Source: Gammaproteobacteria bacterium (GTDB lineage: Bacteria > Pseudomonadota > Gammaproteobacteria > Ga0077536). From it: 64,000 nucleotides of DNA. Where the stretch lies: NCBI GenBank assembly GCA_009692365.1, contig SHZJ01000015.1, forward strand, positions 1-64,000, read 5' to 3'. Positions 48,671-57,203 of this stretch are shown piece after piece. The notes beneath the pieces are model-generated. The model had not been told where the DNA came from. It saw only the letters and a program-made list of their open reading frames with translations, and did no database searches. Every line of letters starts with the position of its first letter. Positions within the stretch are counted from its first letter, which is position 1. The position numbers and the translations under genes are program-made.

Positions 48671-49855
48671 GTGTTTAAGTGGCTGCGACGACACCAACAA
48701 GCGAACCAATTGCTGGCGGTCTGCCCGACGGTAGCGGGCGTGCACGTTGCCCTGATTGAGCAACTCTCCAACCGAGAGTGCGTGGTGCGTTGGACTGAAT
48801 ACTTGTCCCTGGGTGCACCCGGCGAGCGTGCCGCGGGCGGTGCGCAAAGCAATCTTGAGCCGGCCCCCGCGGCGGCGAGCGAGGGCGAGGACCTCCGCGC
48901 GTCCCGTGACCGCCGGGGCACCGACCGCCGGGGCACCGACCGCCGGAGCACCGACCGCCGCAGCGGCGACCGGCGCTCGGGGGCGCGGCGTGCGGGTGAC
49001 GCAGGTGCTGCTGCGGGTCGCGACGGGGCCGCCTCGGGTGCCGAGTTTGACCAATTCGCCCCCTTGCTCCAGCGTCTGGTCAGGCAGCGCGATCTGCGTC
49101 GCGTGCCCTGCACGGGACTGCTCCGGAGTGGGGATTACAGCCTCATTTTGGTCGATGCCCCGGATGTGCCGCCCAGTGAAATCCGTGCCGCCATGCGCTG
49201 GCAGGTCAAAGAACTCATCGATTTTCACATTGACGACGCCGTGATCGATGTCTTCGATGTCCCTGAGCGCGATGGTCGAGCGGGGCGTCGTCTGTATGCG
49301 GTGGCCGCGCGGCGCGGCAAAGTAGTACAGCTCATCAATTTGCTCACCGCGGCAGACCTAAACTTGGAGACAATCGATATCCCTGAACTCGCGCTGCGCA
49401 ATATCGCCGCCCGTCTGCCCGAAGACCCCGGTGGTGTTGCGTTGATCGCCTTCGAGCAAGACCACGGGCTGATGACGGTGACTCGCCAGGGCGCGCTGTA
49501 TTTCTCACGGCGGGTAGATTGCGGCTCCGAGCAGCTGCTGGCCGCGGCCGGAGAGGGTGGTGTGAACTCGACGTTGGAGGGCTTGCTGGACGGCCTGACG
49601 ATCGAAATCCAGCGCTCGCTCGACTTCTACGAACGACATTTCGGCCAGCCTTCTATCGCCGGCATCGTGCTTTCCCCCGTGGCAGGCGTGCCGAACGAGG
49701 TTTGTGAGTATCTGAGCGCCCAGCTAGGCGTGCCCACGCGGTGGCTAGATTTACACGCCGACTGCGCCCTGAGCCTTGAACTGCCAAGCGGGCAATCCGA
49801 AGCCTGCGTGGCGGTGATGGGTGCGGCGATGCGGCGTGAATCGGTAGCGCTGTGA
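48671..49855 (+). CDS. mshI: MSHA biogenesis protein MshI (PilM-like)
   Basis: A 394-residue cytoplasmic protein of the MshI/PilM family, which couples the inner-membrane PilN/PilO-like proteins to the pilus machinery. The start GTG 48671 (VFKWLRRHQQ) is chosen; the frame is open to 48578. After an N-terminal domain, residues about 80–104 are a tandem DRR-G/S-T/G pentapeptide array encoded by 15-bp repeats (48908–48982). The later part holds an actin-like fold pattern (DGLTIEIQRSLDFYERHFG). It overlaps the PilN-like gene by 4 bases (GTGA). Confidence 0.85.
   Translation: MFKWLRRHQQANQLLAVCPTVAGVHVALIEQLSNRECVVRWTEYLSLGAPGERAAGGAQSNLEPAPAAASEGEDLRASRDRRGTDRRGTDRRSTDRRSGDRRSGARRAGDAGAAAGRDGAASGAEFDQFAPLLQRLVRQRDLRRVPCTGLLRSGDYSLILVDAPDVPPSEIRAAMRWQVKELIDFHIDDAVIDVFDVPERDGRAGRRLYAVAARRGKVVQLINLLTAADLNLETIDIPELALRNIAARLPEDPGGVALIAFEQDHGLMTVTRQGALYFSRRVDCGSEQLLAAAGEGGVNSTLEGLLDGLTIEIQRSLDFYERHFGQPSIAGIVLSPVAGVPNEVCEYLSAQLGVPTRWLDLHADCALSLELPSGQSEACVAVMGAAMRRESVAL
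48908..48982 (+). repeat. 15-bp tandem repeat encoding DRR pentapeptides in mshI
   Basis: Five consecutive 15-base units start at 48908, 48923, 48938, 48953 and 48968. The first two are identical (GACCGCCGGGGCACC); the others diverge at one to four positions. They encode DRRGT, DRRGT, DRRST, DRRSG and DRRSG, with a degenerate ARRAG following. The array is in frame and adds a strongly basic linker. Confidence 0.9.
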
Positions 49856-50475
49856 TCCAGCAAATCAATCTCTTTCAGCCGATCCTGCGCCAGCCGAAGC
49901 GCATCTTTTCGGCCGCGACGATCCTGCAAATTTGGTTGGTGATTGCGCTGGCGTTGGTCGGGCTAACCGGTTTTGCGCAATGGCAAGTCGGGGCGCTGGC
50001 CGGGCGCTTGGCGGGGTTGGAAGGCAATCAAACGCTCGCCAAACAGCGACTCGAGGCACTCCAGATTGCCCTGCCCAAAAAAAGCGCGGACCCACTGCTG
50101 GCAGCGCGCGCGCAGACTCTGGAAACCGCACTGGACCAAGCACAACTGCTGGCGGCTGCGCTCACCGTGGGCGCTTTTGGCAATACCGAGGGTTTATCGG
50201 TTTATTTAGAGGCGCTCGCGCGCCAGCACGTGACTGGCACCTGGCTGACGCGCATCGAGGTTGCCCAGGGCGGCACGGCGATTGGGCTCGACGGCCACGC
50301 CCTAGCCCCTGAACTCGTGCCCGAATATGTCGAGAGGCTCCATCGTGAACCCGTTTTTAAGGGCAAAGTGTTCAGCCAGCTACGACTTGCTAGGACCCGC
50401 GATACGTTAGATTTTAACTTGGCCACGCGCGGCATGACCGTGCCGGAACAACCGGGGCCCAATGTTCGGCACTAA
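49852..50475 (+). CDS. MSHA biogenesis PilN-like protein (MshI2)
   Basis: A 207-residue bitopic membrane protein with one helix at about residues 20–45 and a periplasmic coiled-coil and alpha/beta region. The N-terminus IQQINLFQP resembles the conserved INLLP motif of PilN, which docks onto PilM. It would link the MshI-type cytoplasmic protein to MshJ. It starts with GTG in the mshI stop (GTGA) and overlaps mshJ by 14 bases. Confidence 0.8.
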   Translation: MIQQINLFQPILRQPKRIFSAATILQIWLVIALALVGLTGFAQWQVGALAGRLAGLEGNQTLAKQRLEALQIALPKKSADPLLAARAQTLETALDQAQLLAAALTVGAFGNTEGLSVYLEALARQHVTGTWLTRIEVAQGGTAIGLDGHALAPELVPEYVERLHREPVFKGKVFSQLRLARTRDTLDFNLATRGMTVPEQPGPNVRH

Positions 50476-51160
50476 GGCTTTCGCCCTTGGGCGGCGCCAG
50501 TTAGCGACACGCGTGGGCGCGCGCTCTTTGCAAGAGCGTGGGCTGCTGTTAGGCGCGGCAGTTCTGGTGCTGCTCTGGGTCTGGGACGAATGGCTGTTCA
50601 AACCACTGGAACAGCGGCGCGGCGAGTTGCTGACCCAAGTGGCCACGCTCAGCGACGATTTGCGGCAGCTGGATGCCCTCACGGTGGCTTGGCAGGTCAG
50701 CGCTAACGCCGATCCCGATGCCGCAGCGCGGGCGCATTTAGCCGCGCTGGCAGAGGCCTTGGCGCGGGCATCTGGCACCGTGGCAGCCAAATCGGGACGC
50801 ATGGTGGCGCCCGCGCAAATGCCGGCGGTATTAAAAGATATGCTGGGACACTTTCGTGACTTGGAGTTTTTGAGCTTGGAAGGACTGGGTGCAGAGCCCA
50901 TCGTGCCGGCGTCGAAGGACAGCCCCGCCGCCGGCGCGGGGCCGGCGCCCGTGGCGAAAACCGTTTTTCGCCACGGGATGCGAATTCGCTTTCGCGGCAG
51001 TTTTCTGGCCGCCACCGATTATTTGAAGGCGCTAGAAGCACTGCCCTTTGGTTTTTTCTGGGATCGTGTTGAACTAAGAGCCACGGCGAGGTCTCCAACG
51101 GTCGAAGGAACCCTCATTATCTACACGATCAGTCCAGTAAACGGGTGGATTGGTGTCTAG
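50462..51160 (+). CDS. mshJ: MSHA biogenesis protein MshJ (PilO-like)
   Basis: A 232-residue bitopic membrane protein. One helix (about 27–45) is followed by a coiled coil (EQRRGELLTQVATLSDDL) and a PilO-like periplasmic domain. It partners the PilN-like protein to form the inner-membrane alignment complex. An Ala/Pro-rich insertion near residues 145–165 is likely a flexible loop. The gene overlaps the start of mshK by 8 bases. Confidence 0.82.
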   Translation: MFGTKAFALGRRQLATRVGARSLQERGLLLGAAVLVLLWVWDEWLFKPLEQRRGELLTQVATLSDDLRQLDALTVAWQVSANADPDAAARAHLAALAEALARASGTVAAKSGRMVAPAQMPAVLKDMLGHFRDLEFLSLEGLGAEPIVPASKDSPAAGAGPAPVAKTVFRHGMRIRFRGSFLAATDYLKALEALPFGFFWDRVELRATARSPTVEGTLIIYTISPVNGWIGV

Positions 51161-51536
51161 GCTTGGCGCCTGGCGCTGCTGGCGGCGCGCCACGCTGCTC
51201 GCGGCGCTAGCGGCTGGCGCGGGCCTAGCGGCCGCGACGCCCGACGCCACCCGTTTGCCCGACCCCATGCAGCCGCCGTTCGTCGCCGCCGCCTCGGCGG
51301 CACCTGAGGCGGGGGTGGAGAAACCCGTGAGCTATCAGCTGCAGGGCACTCGACTGGATGCTCGAAATCGCAACGCCGTGATCAACGGACAACTGGTGAA
51401 GGAAGGCGAACAAATAGACGGCGCGACGGTGTTAAAGATTAGCAAAACGAGCGTGGTGATCGAGACCGGCGAGCAGCCCTCAACGTTGAGGTTGGTACAG
51501 CATGATGTCAAACAGCGGGCCCGTGTTGCGCCTTAA
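51153..51536 (+). CDS. mshK: MSHA biogenesis protein MshK (PilP-like)
   Basis: A 127-residue exported protein with a signal peptide (ATLLAALAAGAGLAAA). The mature part begins with a DPMQPP motif and continues YQLQGTRLDARNRNAVINGQL, as in the short MshK/PilP-like proteins that connect the inner-membrane complex to the secretin. GTG 51153 is preferred over TTG 51150. Its 3' end overlaps mshL by 35 bases. Confidence 0.82.
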   Translation: MSRLGAWRCWRRATLLAALAAGAGLAAATPDATRLPDPMQPPFVAAASAAPEAGVEKPVSYQLQGTRLDARNRNAVINGQLVKEGEQIDGATVLKISKTSVVIETGEQPSTLRLVQHDVKQRARVAP

Positions 51537-53283
51537 GATCCGCGCTAGCGGTTTGTTCGTTCTGGTGCTGCTGGTGGCCTGTCAGAACCCGCCGCCCTCA
51601 AAGGCGACGCTACAGCAGATGGAAAAAGAACTCGTCAGCGAGCCCGCGCCGGTCCCGGTGCCCGCCGAGGTCCGGCGTGCCTTGGTGCCCAGCCTGCCGC
51701 TGGATGCGCATCCCACGCCCCAGATTGCCGACGAGCAGCGCTTTGACATCGCGGTGAACGATGTCCCCGCGCGACAGTTCTTCATGAGCTTGGTGGACGG
51801 CACCCGCTACAACATGGTGGTGCATCCCGACACGACCGGAAAAATCTCGCTCAGTTTGCGCAATGTGACCATTCCCGAAGTGATCGCGGCCACCCACGAT
51901 GTCTATGGCTTTGAATTTCAGCGCACAAGCTACGGCTTCCAAGTATTGCCCTCGCGGCTGGAAGCGCGGATTTTCCAAATCAACTACCTCAATATCAAAC
52001 GTTCTGGCTCTTCATCGACATTCGTGAGCGCCGGCACCCTGCAAAAACTGCAGGGGCTATCCGATGGAGACGAGGAATCCAGTGGCGAGTCGTCCTCTGG
52101 CAGCAACGACCAAGGCGATCAAAACGGCAGCAGCGGGAGCGGCCATCGGGCCCTCATTGGCACGCAGGTCAACACCCTCGTGCCCGAAACCGCTTTCTGG
52201 CAGGAACTTTCCGCGGCGGTGACGGCACTCGTGGGCACCGCTGAGGGACGCAACGTCGTGGTCAATCCGCAGTCCGGTGTGGTGGTGGTGCGCGCGCTGC
52301 CCAGCGAACTTCGAGAAGTAGAAACCTACCTCCAGACCGCGCAGTTAATTGCGCAAAGACAGGTCGTGCTAGAAGCCAAAGTGCTGGAAGTGGAGCTCTC
52401 CGACGGCTTTCAGGCGGGCGTCAACTGGGCGGCTGTCATCGGCGACTTTACGCTGGCGCAAACCGGCGGTTCCAAGCTTCTGGATAGTGCAGCGGGCCGC
52501 AGCGAGTTGGCGGGCACTATCGTCGACCAGTTCCCGGGGGTTACCAAGCTGGCGGGGGTGCCCGCGGTGGCCTTCGGCGGGGTTTTCGCGCTGGCGGTGA
52601 ACGGACAAGATTTCACGGCGTTTCTAGAAGTGCTAAAAACGCAGGGGAATGTGCAGGTATTGTCCAGCCCACGGATTTCAACCATGAACAACCAGAAGGC
52701 AATTATCAAAGTAGGGACGGACGAGTTTTTCGTCACCGACGTCTCCACGACCACCGTCACAGGGACGGCCACGACCTCGACGCCCAATATTGAATTAACG
52801 CCGTTTTTTTCCGGGATTGCGCTCGACGTCACGCCGCAAATCAGCCGCGACGGCGTGGTGACGCTGCATATCCATCCCTCGGTGAGCGAGGTGACGGACC
52901 AAGAAAAAGTTATCTCCATCGGGGGCGAGACCCAAACCCTACCGCTGGCCCGCAGCACGGTGCGCGAAACCGACTCCGTGGTGCAGGCCCGCAGTGGCCA
53001 GTTAGTCGTGATCGGTGGGCTGATGCAAACCCACGAGCGTGAGCACGACGCGACGACCCCACTGCTCGGCGAGATGCCGCTGGTGGGCGCACTGTTTCGT
53101 CATAAGCGCACGCTGGCGGTTAAAAGCGAACTCGTGATTTTGCTGCGGCCATTGGTGATAAACGAAGGGGCCGATTGGGCCCAGCCCATAGACCAGTCCC
53201 GCGGGCGCCTCTCCGAGATGGAAGACACGCTCAACGCGCGCGGCCAATTGCCCGGCGCAGACCTCGGCCTGCCGTCGCCCTGA
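51502..53283 (+). CDS. mshL: MSHA secretin MshL
   Basis: A 593-residue outer-membrane secretin lipoprotein. The lipobox VLLVAC places the lipidated Cys at residue 27. A secretin/TonB N-terminal domain lies around 85–150 (FDIAVNDVPARQFFMSLVDG), then a Ser/Gly/Asp-rich linker (about 187–213) and N-domains. The C-terminal secretin domain includes VLSSPRISTMNNQKAIIKVG and VVIGGLMQTHERE. It forms the pore through which the pilus exits. ATG 51502 or 51505 is the start. Confidence 0.92.
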   Translation: MMSNSGPVLRLKIRASGLFVLVLLVACQNPPPSKATLQQMEKELVSEPAPVPVPAEVRRALVPSLPLDAHPTPQIADEQRFDIAVNDVPARQFFMSLVDGTRYNMVVHPDTTGKISLSLRNVTIPEVIAATHDVYGFEFQRTSYGFQVLPSRLEARIFQINYLNIKRSGSSSTFVSAGTLQKLQGLSDGDEESSGESSSGSNDQGDQNGSSGSGHRALIGTQVNTLVPETAFWQELSAAVTALVGTAEGRNVVVNPQSGVVVVRALPSELREVETYLQTAQLIAQRQVVLEAKVLEVELSDGFQAGVNWAAVIGDFTLAQTGGSKLLDSAAGRSELAGTIVDQFPGVTKLAGVPAVAFGGVFALAVNGQDFTAFLEVLKTQGNVQVLSSPRISTMNNQKAIIKVGTDEFFVTDVSTTTVTGTATTSTPNIELTPFFSGIALDVTPQISRDGVVTLHIHPSVSEVTDQEKVISIGGETQTLPLARSTVRETDSVVQARSGQLVVIGGLMQTHEREHDATTPLLGEMPLVGALFRHKRTLAVKSELVILLRPLVINEGADWAQPIDQSRGRLSEMEDTLNARGQLPGADLGLPSP

Positions 53284-53317
53284 GCGGCGCCGCCCCACCC
53301 CGCACAGCTCGCCAGCC

Positions 53318-54253
53318 ATGTACCTACAGCATTTCAGACTGAACGAGCCGCCTTATTCGCTGACGCCCGACACGGCGTTTTTTATGGAGCACGCTGGCTA
53401 TCGGGACGCGCTGAATGTGCTGCTGGTGGCGCTGCGCAGCGGCGAGGGCTTCATGAAGGTGGTGGGCGAAGTGGGGACCGGCAAAACAATTTTATGCCGC
53501 ACGCTGCTAAAAACCCTCGCGCCCGAATTTGCCTGCGCCTATCTGCCCAACCCTTACCTGCGGCCGTCTAGCCTGTTGTTTTCCATCGCGGATGAATTAC
53601 TCATCGAATACCCCAAGCGCGCGAGCCAGCACCAGCTGCTTAAACGCATCAACCTCGCGCTGCTGGATTTCCACGCGAGGGGTCAACGGGTGGTTCTGTG
53701 CATGGACGAAGCGCAGGCCGTGCCCTTGCAGACGCTGGAGGCACTGCGGCTGCTGACAAATCTCGAAACCGAAAAAACCAAACTGCTGCAGGTCGTGCTG
53801 TTCGGTCAGCCCGAACTCAATCAGGTGTTGGACCAACCCGCCATTCGCCAATTACGCCAGCGCATCACCTTCAGCTACGACCTGCAACCGCTAGACGCGG
53901 ACGGCGTGGGGAGCTATTTAGTGCACCGCTTGACCGTGGCGGGCTACGACGGACCCCGCCTCTTCGATGCGCGCGCGGTGGCGGAAATTGCGCGCGGCAG
54001 TCGCGGCGTGCCGCGGCTGATCAATATTTTGGCGCATAAATCCTTGATGGCGGCTTTTGGTCAGGGCGAAGGGCGTGTCAATCGGCTGCACGCCCGCAGC
54101 GCCATCCTGGACACTGATGATGCGCGGGCGGTGATGCTGCCGCGCTTTGGCGGCGCGGGTGCACGGTTTGGGCGTTGGCTGAGCAGCCGTCTGGGCGGCG
54201 CTGCGGTGGCGCTGGGCGCGTTGGGCATGGCCGTTTCGAGCCTGCCAATATGA
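53318..54253 (+). CDS. mshM: MSHA biogenesis ATPase MshM (ExeA-like)
   Basis: A 311-residue AAA+ protein. The N-terminus LNEPPYSLTPDTAFFM is typical of the ExeA/MshM family. Walker A is GEVGTGKTILCR near residue 50 and Walker B is VLCMDEAQAVP near residue 125. A hydrophobic C-terminal helix (about 290–308) may tether it to the membrane. ExeA helps assemble the secretin; MshM probably does the same. It overlaps mshN by 4 bases (ATGA). Confidence 0.9.
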   Translation: MYLQHFRLNEPPYSLTPDTAFFMEHAGYRDALNVLLVALRSGEGFMKVVGEVGTGKTILCRTLLKTLAPEFACAYLPNPYLRPSSLLFSIADELLIEYPKRASQHQLLKRINLALLDFHARGQRVVLCMDEAQAVPLQTLEALRLLTNLETEKTKLLQVVLFGQPELNQVLDQPAIRQLRQRITFSYDLQPLDADGVGSYLVHRLTVAGYDGPRLFDARAVAEIARGSRGVPRLINILAHKSLMAAFGQGEGRVNRLHARSAILDTDDARAVMLPRFGGAGARFGRWLSSRLGGAAVALGALGMAVSSLPI

Positions 54254-55443
54254 GCCTCATCAATCAAATGTTGACCGACCTCGAAGCACGCCGGGGCGGC
54301 AAACTGCACAACGTCGACCAAGCACTGAACGGTCTGCGGCCAGCCGCTGATGCGCCGCCGCGGCGGCAGATACTGCGGCTTTTGGGCGTGGCTACACTGC
54401 TCCTGACCATCGCGGTCGGCGGCTGGCTGCTCCGCGAAATGCTCACTCGCAGCACCCCCGCAGCGCCCGAACCACTCGCCACCACGCCCGCGCCAACCGC
54501 CCCAGCGGCGTTGGACCCCGTGGCGTCCGCACTGCCCACGCCACCCGCCCCACCCGCGAGCCTGCCGGTTATTTTGGCCGATGCCGCGCCCCCCGTGCTC
54601 CCGCAGACGCCCTTGCCGGCGACCCCGGTGGCGCTCGCCGAGGCGCCGCAAACGCCCTTGCCGGTGACCCCGGTGGCGCAGGCCGAGGTGCCGCAGACGC
54701 CCTTGCCGGCGACCCCGGTGGCGCAGGTCGGCGAAATGCCGGTGCTCGCTCCGCCGGGGTTACCGCAGCCAACGGCTGCCGCGCTGCCGCGGGCGGCGCG
54801 CAACGCCGTCGAGAGCGCCGCAGACAGTGCGATCGAGTACCCGGGCGAGTTCCATCGGGCGCCGGCCGTAAAAAACCTCGATCCACAGGCGAGCGCGTTG
54901 CGCCTTGCCCTCCAGAGCGGCGCCGAGGGGAACACCGGGCCGCTGCGAGCGTTCGTGGCCAAATATCCCAGACGGGTCGACGCCCGCGTGCGGCTGGCGC
55001 TATTCATGCTGATGGCGGGCCAGACGGCCGAGGCGCAAGCCAGCCTGCGCGAGGGGCTCAGCCTGACCCCCAATCAAACCGATCTGGCGCAGGTGCTGGG
55101 ACATTCATTGCTGGAACAAGACCAAGCGCAGGCGGCGCTGGCGGTGTTGCGGCCCGCCGTGCCACCGCTTGCGAGTAATCCGGAATTTCATGCTTTGCTG
55201 GCGGCCGTTGAACAGCGCCTCGGGCTACACGCGCTGGCGGCAACTCGCTATCGTGGGCTGCTGCAACTCCAACCAAGCAACGGTAGCTGGCAGGTTGGTT
55301 TAGGTATCTCATTGAGCGCCCAGGGCGATACGCGGGCTGCCGCGGCGAGCTTCACGCTGGCCGCCGACGACCGCACCCTGGCCGAACCGCTGCGGGCGTT
55401 CGCCGCCCAAGAACGCGTGCGCCTGCAGGCCAGCCAGCCATGA
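54250..55443 (+). CDS. mshN: MSHA biogenesis TPR protein MshN
   Basis: A 397-residue bitopic protein. The MshN N-terminus MSLINQMLTDLEARRGG is followed by one membrane helix (about 42–60). A long Pro/Ala/Thr-rich periplasmic spacer holds three near-identical 15-residue repeats (PQTPLPATPVA…), encoded by 45-bp units at 54601–54729. The C-terminal half (about 215–395) is a TPR-like helical region. It overlaps mshE by 4 bases. Confidence 0.88.
   Translation: MSLINQMLTDLEARRGGKLHNVDQALNGLRPAADAPPRRQILRLLGVATLLLTIAVGGWLLREMLTRSTPAAPEPLATTPAPTAPAALDPVASALPTPPAPPASLPVILADAAPPVLPQTPLPATPVALAEAPQTPLPVTPVAQAEVPQTPLPATPVAQVGEMPVLAPPGLPQPTAAALPRAARNAVESAADSAIEYPGEFHRAPAVKNLDPQASALRLALQSGAEGNTGPLRAFVAKYPRRVDARVRLALFMLMAGQTAEAQASLREGLSLTPNQTDLAQVLGHSLLEQDQAQAALAVLRPAVPPLASNPEFHALLAAVEQRLGLHALAATRYRGLLQLQPSNGSWQVGLGISLSAQGDTRAAAASFTLAADDRTLAEPLRAFAAQERVRLQASQP
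54601..54729 (+). repeat. 45-bp tandem repeat in mshN
   Basis: Units begin at 54601, 54646 and 54691. The first two are full 45-mers differing at a few positions; the third keeps 39 bases. They encode PQTPLPATPVALAEA, PQTPLPVTPVAQAEV and PQTPLPATPVAQV. The reading frame is preserved, so copy-number changes would only lengthen the proline-rich spacer. Confidence 0.9.
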
Positions 55444-57203
55444 ACGCGCCGCGCAAAAAACTGCGTCTGGGCGACCTGCTGGTCGACAGCAAAATTATCT
55501 CCCAGCTGCAACTCGACGCCGCCCTCGAGGAGCAGCGCAAGTCTGGCCGCAAGCTCGGCAAAATATTGGTCGACCACGGCTATCTCACCGAAGATGCGCT
55601 GCTGACCTTTCTCTCCCAGCAGCTCAGCGTGCCGTTTGTCGAACTGGGTCACTATCAGTTTGAGGCGGCGGTGGTCGCGCTCATTCCAGAAATCTACGCC
55701 CGCCGCTTCCGGGCGGTGGCGCTCAAAGACAAAGGGGCCACGCTGCTCGTCGGGATGTCTGATCCCACCAATATTTTTGCCTACGACGAGCTGGCGCGCA
55801 TCATTGCGCGACCCCTCGAGGTGGCGGTGGTCCGCGAGCAGGAGCTGCTGGACACCATCGATCGCATTTATCGCCAGACCGACCGTATCTCCGGGATCGC
55901 CGAGCAGCTCAGCGACGAGCTGCGCGAAGGCGACTTCGACGTCGAGCAGCTGGCCGCCGGTGCGGACCTCAGCGATGCACCGGTGGTCAAATTGCTGCAC
56001 ACGCTGTTTCAGGCGGCGGTGCAGTCGCGGGCCTCGGATATCCACATCGAGCCCGACGAAGCGGTGCTGCGCATTCGCCAACGGGTGGACGGTGTGCTGC
56101 AAGAACAGGTGCTCAACGAACGCCGCATCGCGCCAGCGCTGGTGCAGCGCCTGAAGCTCATGTCCAACCTGGATATTTCCGAGAAACGCCTACCTCAGGA
56201 CGGGCGCTTTAGTATTCGGGTCGCTGAGCGAGTGATCGATGTTCGCGTCTCGACGATGCCTTTGCAGCACGGCGAGTCCATCGTCATGCGGCTGCTAGAC
56301 CACAGCGAAGGGGTGAAAGATCTGGACGCGCTGGGGATGCCCCCCGATATCCTCAGGCGTTTCATGGCCGCGATCCAGCGCCCTTACGGCATGGTGGTGG
56401 TGACCGGCCCGACCGGCAGCGGCAAGACTTCCACCCTGTATTCCGGCCTTAAGCTGCTCAACGACGCCAAATCGAAAATTGTGACGGTAGAAGACCCGGT
56501 GGAATATCGGCTGCCGCGGGTCAATCAGGTGCAGGTCAACACGCAGATTGGTCTGACTTTCGGCCGGGTGTTGCGCACCGCGTTGCGGCAGGACCCAGAC
56601 ATCATCCTAGTGGGCGAAATGCGCGACCAGGAAACCGTGGAAATTGGCCTGCGTGCGGCGATCACCGGTCATCTGGTGCTCACCTCGCTGCATACCAATG
56701 ATGCGGTGAGCACGATCAGCCGTCTGCTCGATATGGGCGCACCGGGTTATCTCCTGGCGTCCTCGCTGCACGCGGTCATCGCTCAGCGCCTCGTGCGGCG
56801 CTTGTGCGTGGAGTGCACGCAAGCCGTGACGCCGACCGGGGCGGCACTGGGCTGGTTGCGTTTGAAAACCGGTGAGAGCCTGCCGAGCGGTAACTGGCAG
56901 CAGGGCGCTGGTTGCCACGCCTGTAGCAACACCGGGTTCAAGGGCCGCATCGGGGTGTATGAAATGTTGTCCATTACCCCTGCGATGAGTACCGCCCTGG
57001 CGGCAGGCGACTTCGTTGGTTTCGCCACCCTGGGGCGGGCGAGTGCCGGTTTCCGGTCGCTAGAACTCGCCGCCCTCGACTATGCCGTCGCCGGGGTGAC
57101 CAGCGTGGGCGAGGCCATGCGAGTAGCCGCCGAAAGCCTGTTGGGAGCGGACGACGAAGACGAGGGGCTAGTGGTGCCGGTCCTCAGTCCCGTGCCTAAC
57201 TGA
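55440..57203 (+). CDS. mshE: MSHA pilus extension ATPase MshE
   Basis: A 587-residue GspE/PilB-type ATPase. The N-terminus carries two tandem 24-residue MshEN motifs, LRLGDLLVDSKII…ALEEQ (from Arg9 to Gln32) and KLGKILVDHGYL…LSQQ, the cyclic-di-GMP-binding element defined in Vibrio cholerae MshE. In the first motif the usual Gly is Lys18. Walker A is GPTGSGKTSTLYSG; the Asp box and Walker B (DPDIILVGEMRD) are intact. A tetracysteine pair (CVEC and CHAC) follows. It powers pilus extension. Confidence 0.94.
   Translation: MNAPRKKLRLGDLLVDSKIISQLQLDAALEEQRKSGRKLGKILVDHGYLTEDALLTFLSQQLSVPFVELGHYQFEAAVVALIPEIYARRFRAVALKDKGATLLVGMSDPTNIFAYDELARIIARPLEVAVVREQELLDTIDRIYRQTDRISGIAEQLSDELREGDFDVEQLAAGADLSDAPVVKLLHTLFQAAVQSRASDIHIEPDEAVLRIRQRVDGVLQEQVLNERRIAPALVQRLKLMSNLDISEKRLPQDGRFSIRVAERVIDVRVSTMPLQHGESIVMRLLDHSEGVKDLDALGMPPDILRRFMAAIQRPYGMVVVTGPTGSGKTSTLYSGLKLLNDAKSKIVTVEDPVEYRLPRVNQVQVNTQIGLTFGRVLRTALRQDPDIILVGEMRDQETVEIGLRAAITGHLVLTSLHTNDAVSTISRLLDMGAPGYLLASSLHAVIAQRLVRRLCVECTQAVTPTGAALGWLRLKTGESLPSGNWQQGAGCHACSNTGFKGRIGVYEMLSITPAMSTALAAGDFVGFATLGRASAGFRSLELAALDYAVAGVTSVGEAMRVAAESLLGADDEDEGLVVPVLSPVPN

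Noticed and set aside
48253-49228. Minus-strand open frames opposite gpsA and mshI
   Set aside because: Arg/Pro/Ser-rich shadows. The apparent repeats are the complement of the mshI DRR array.
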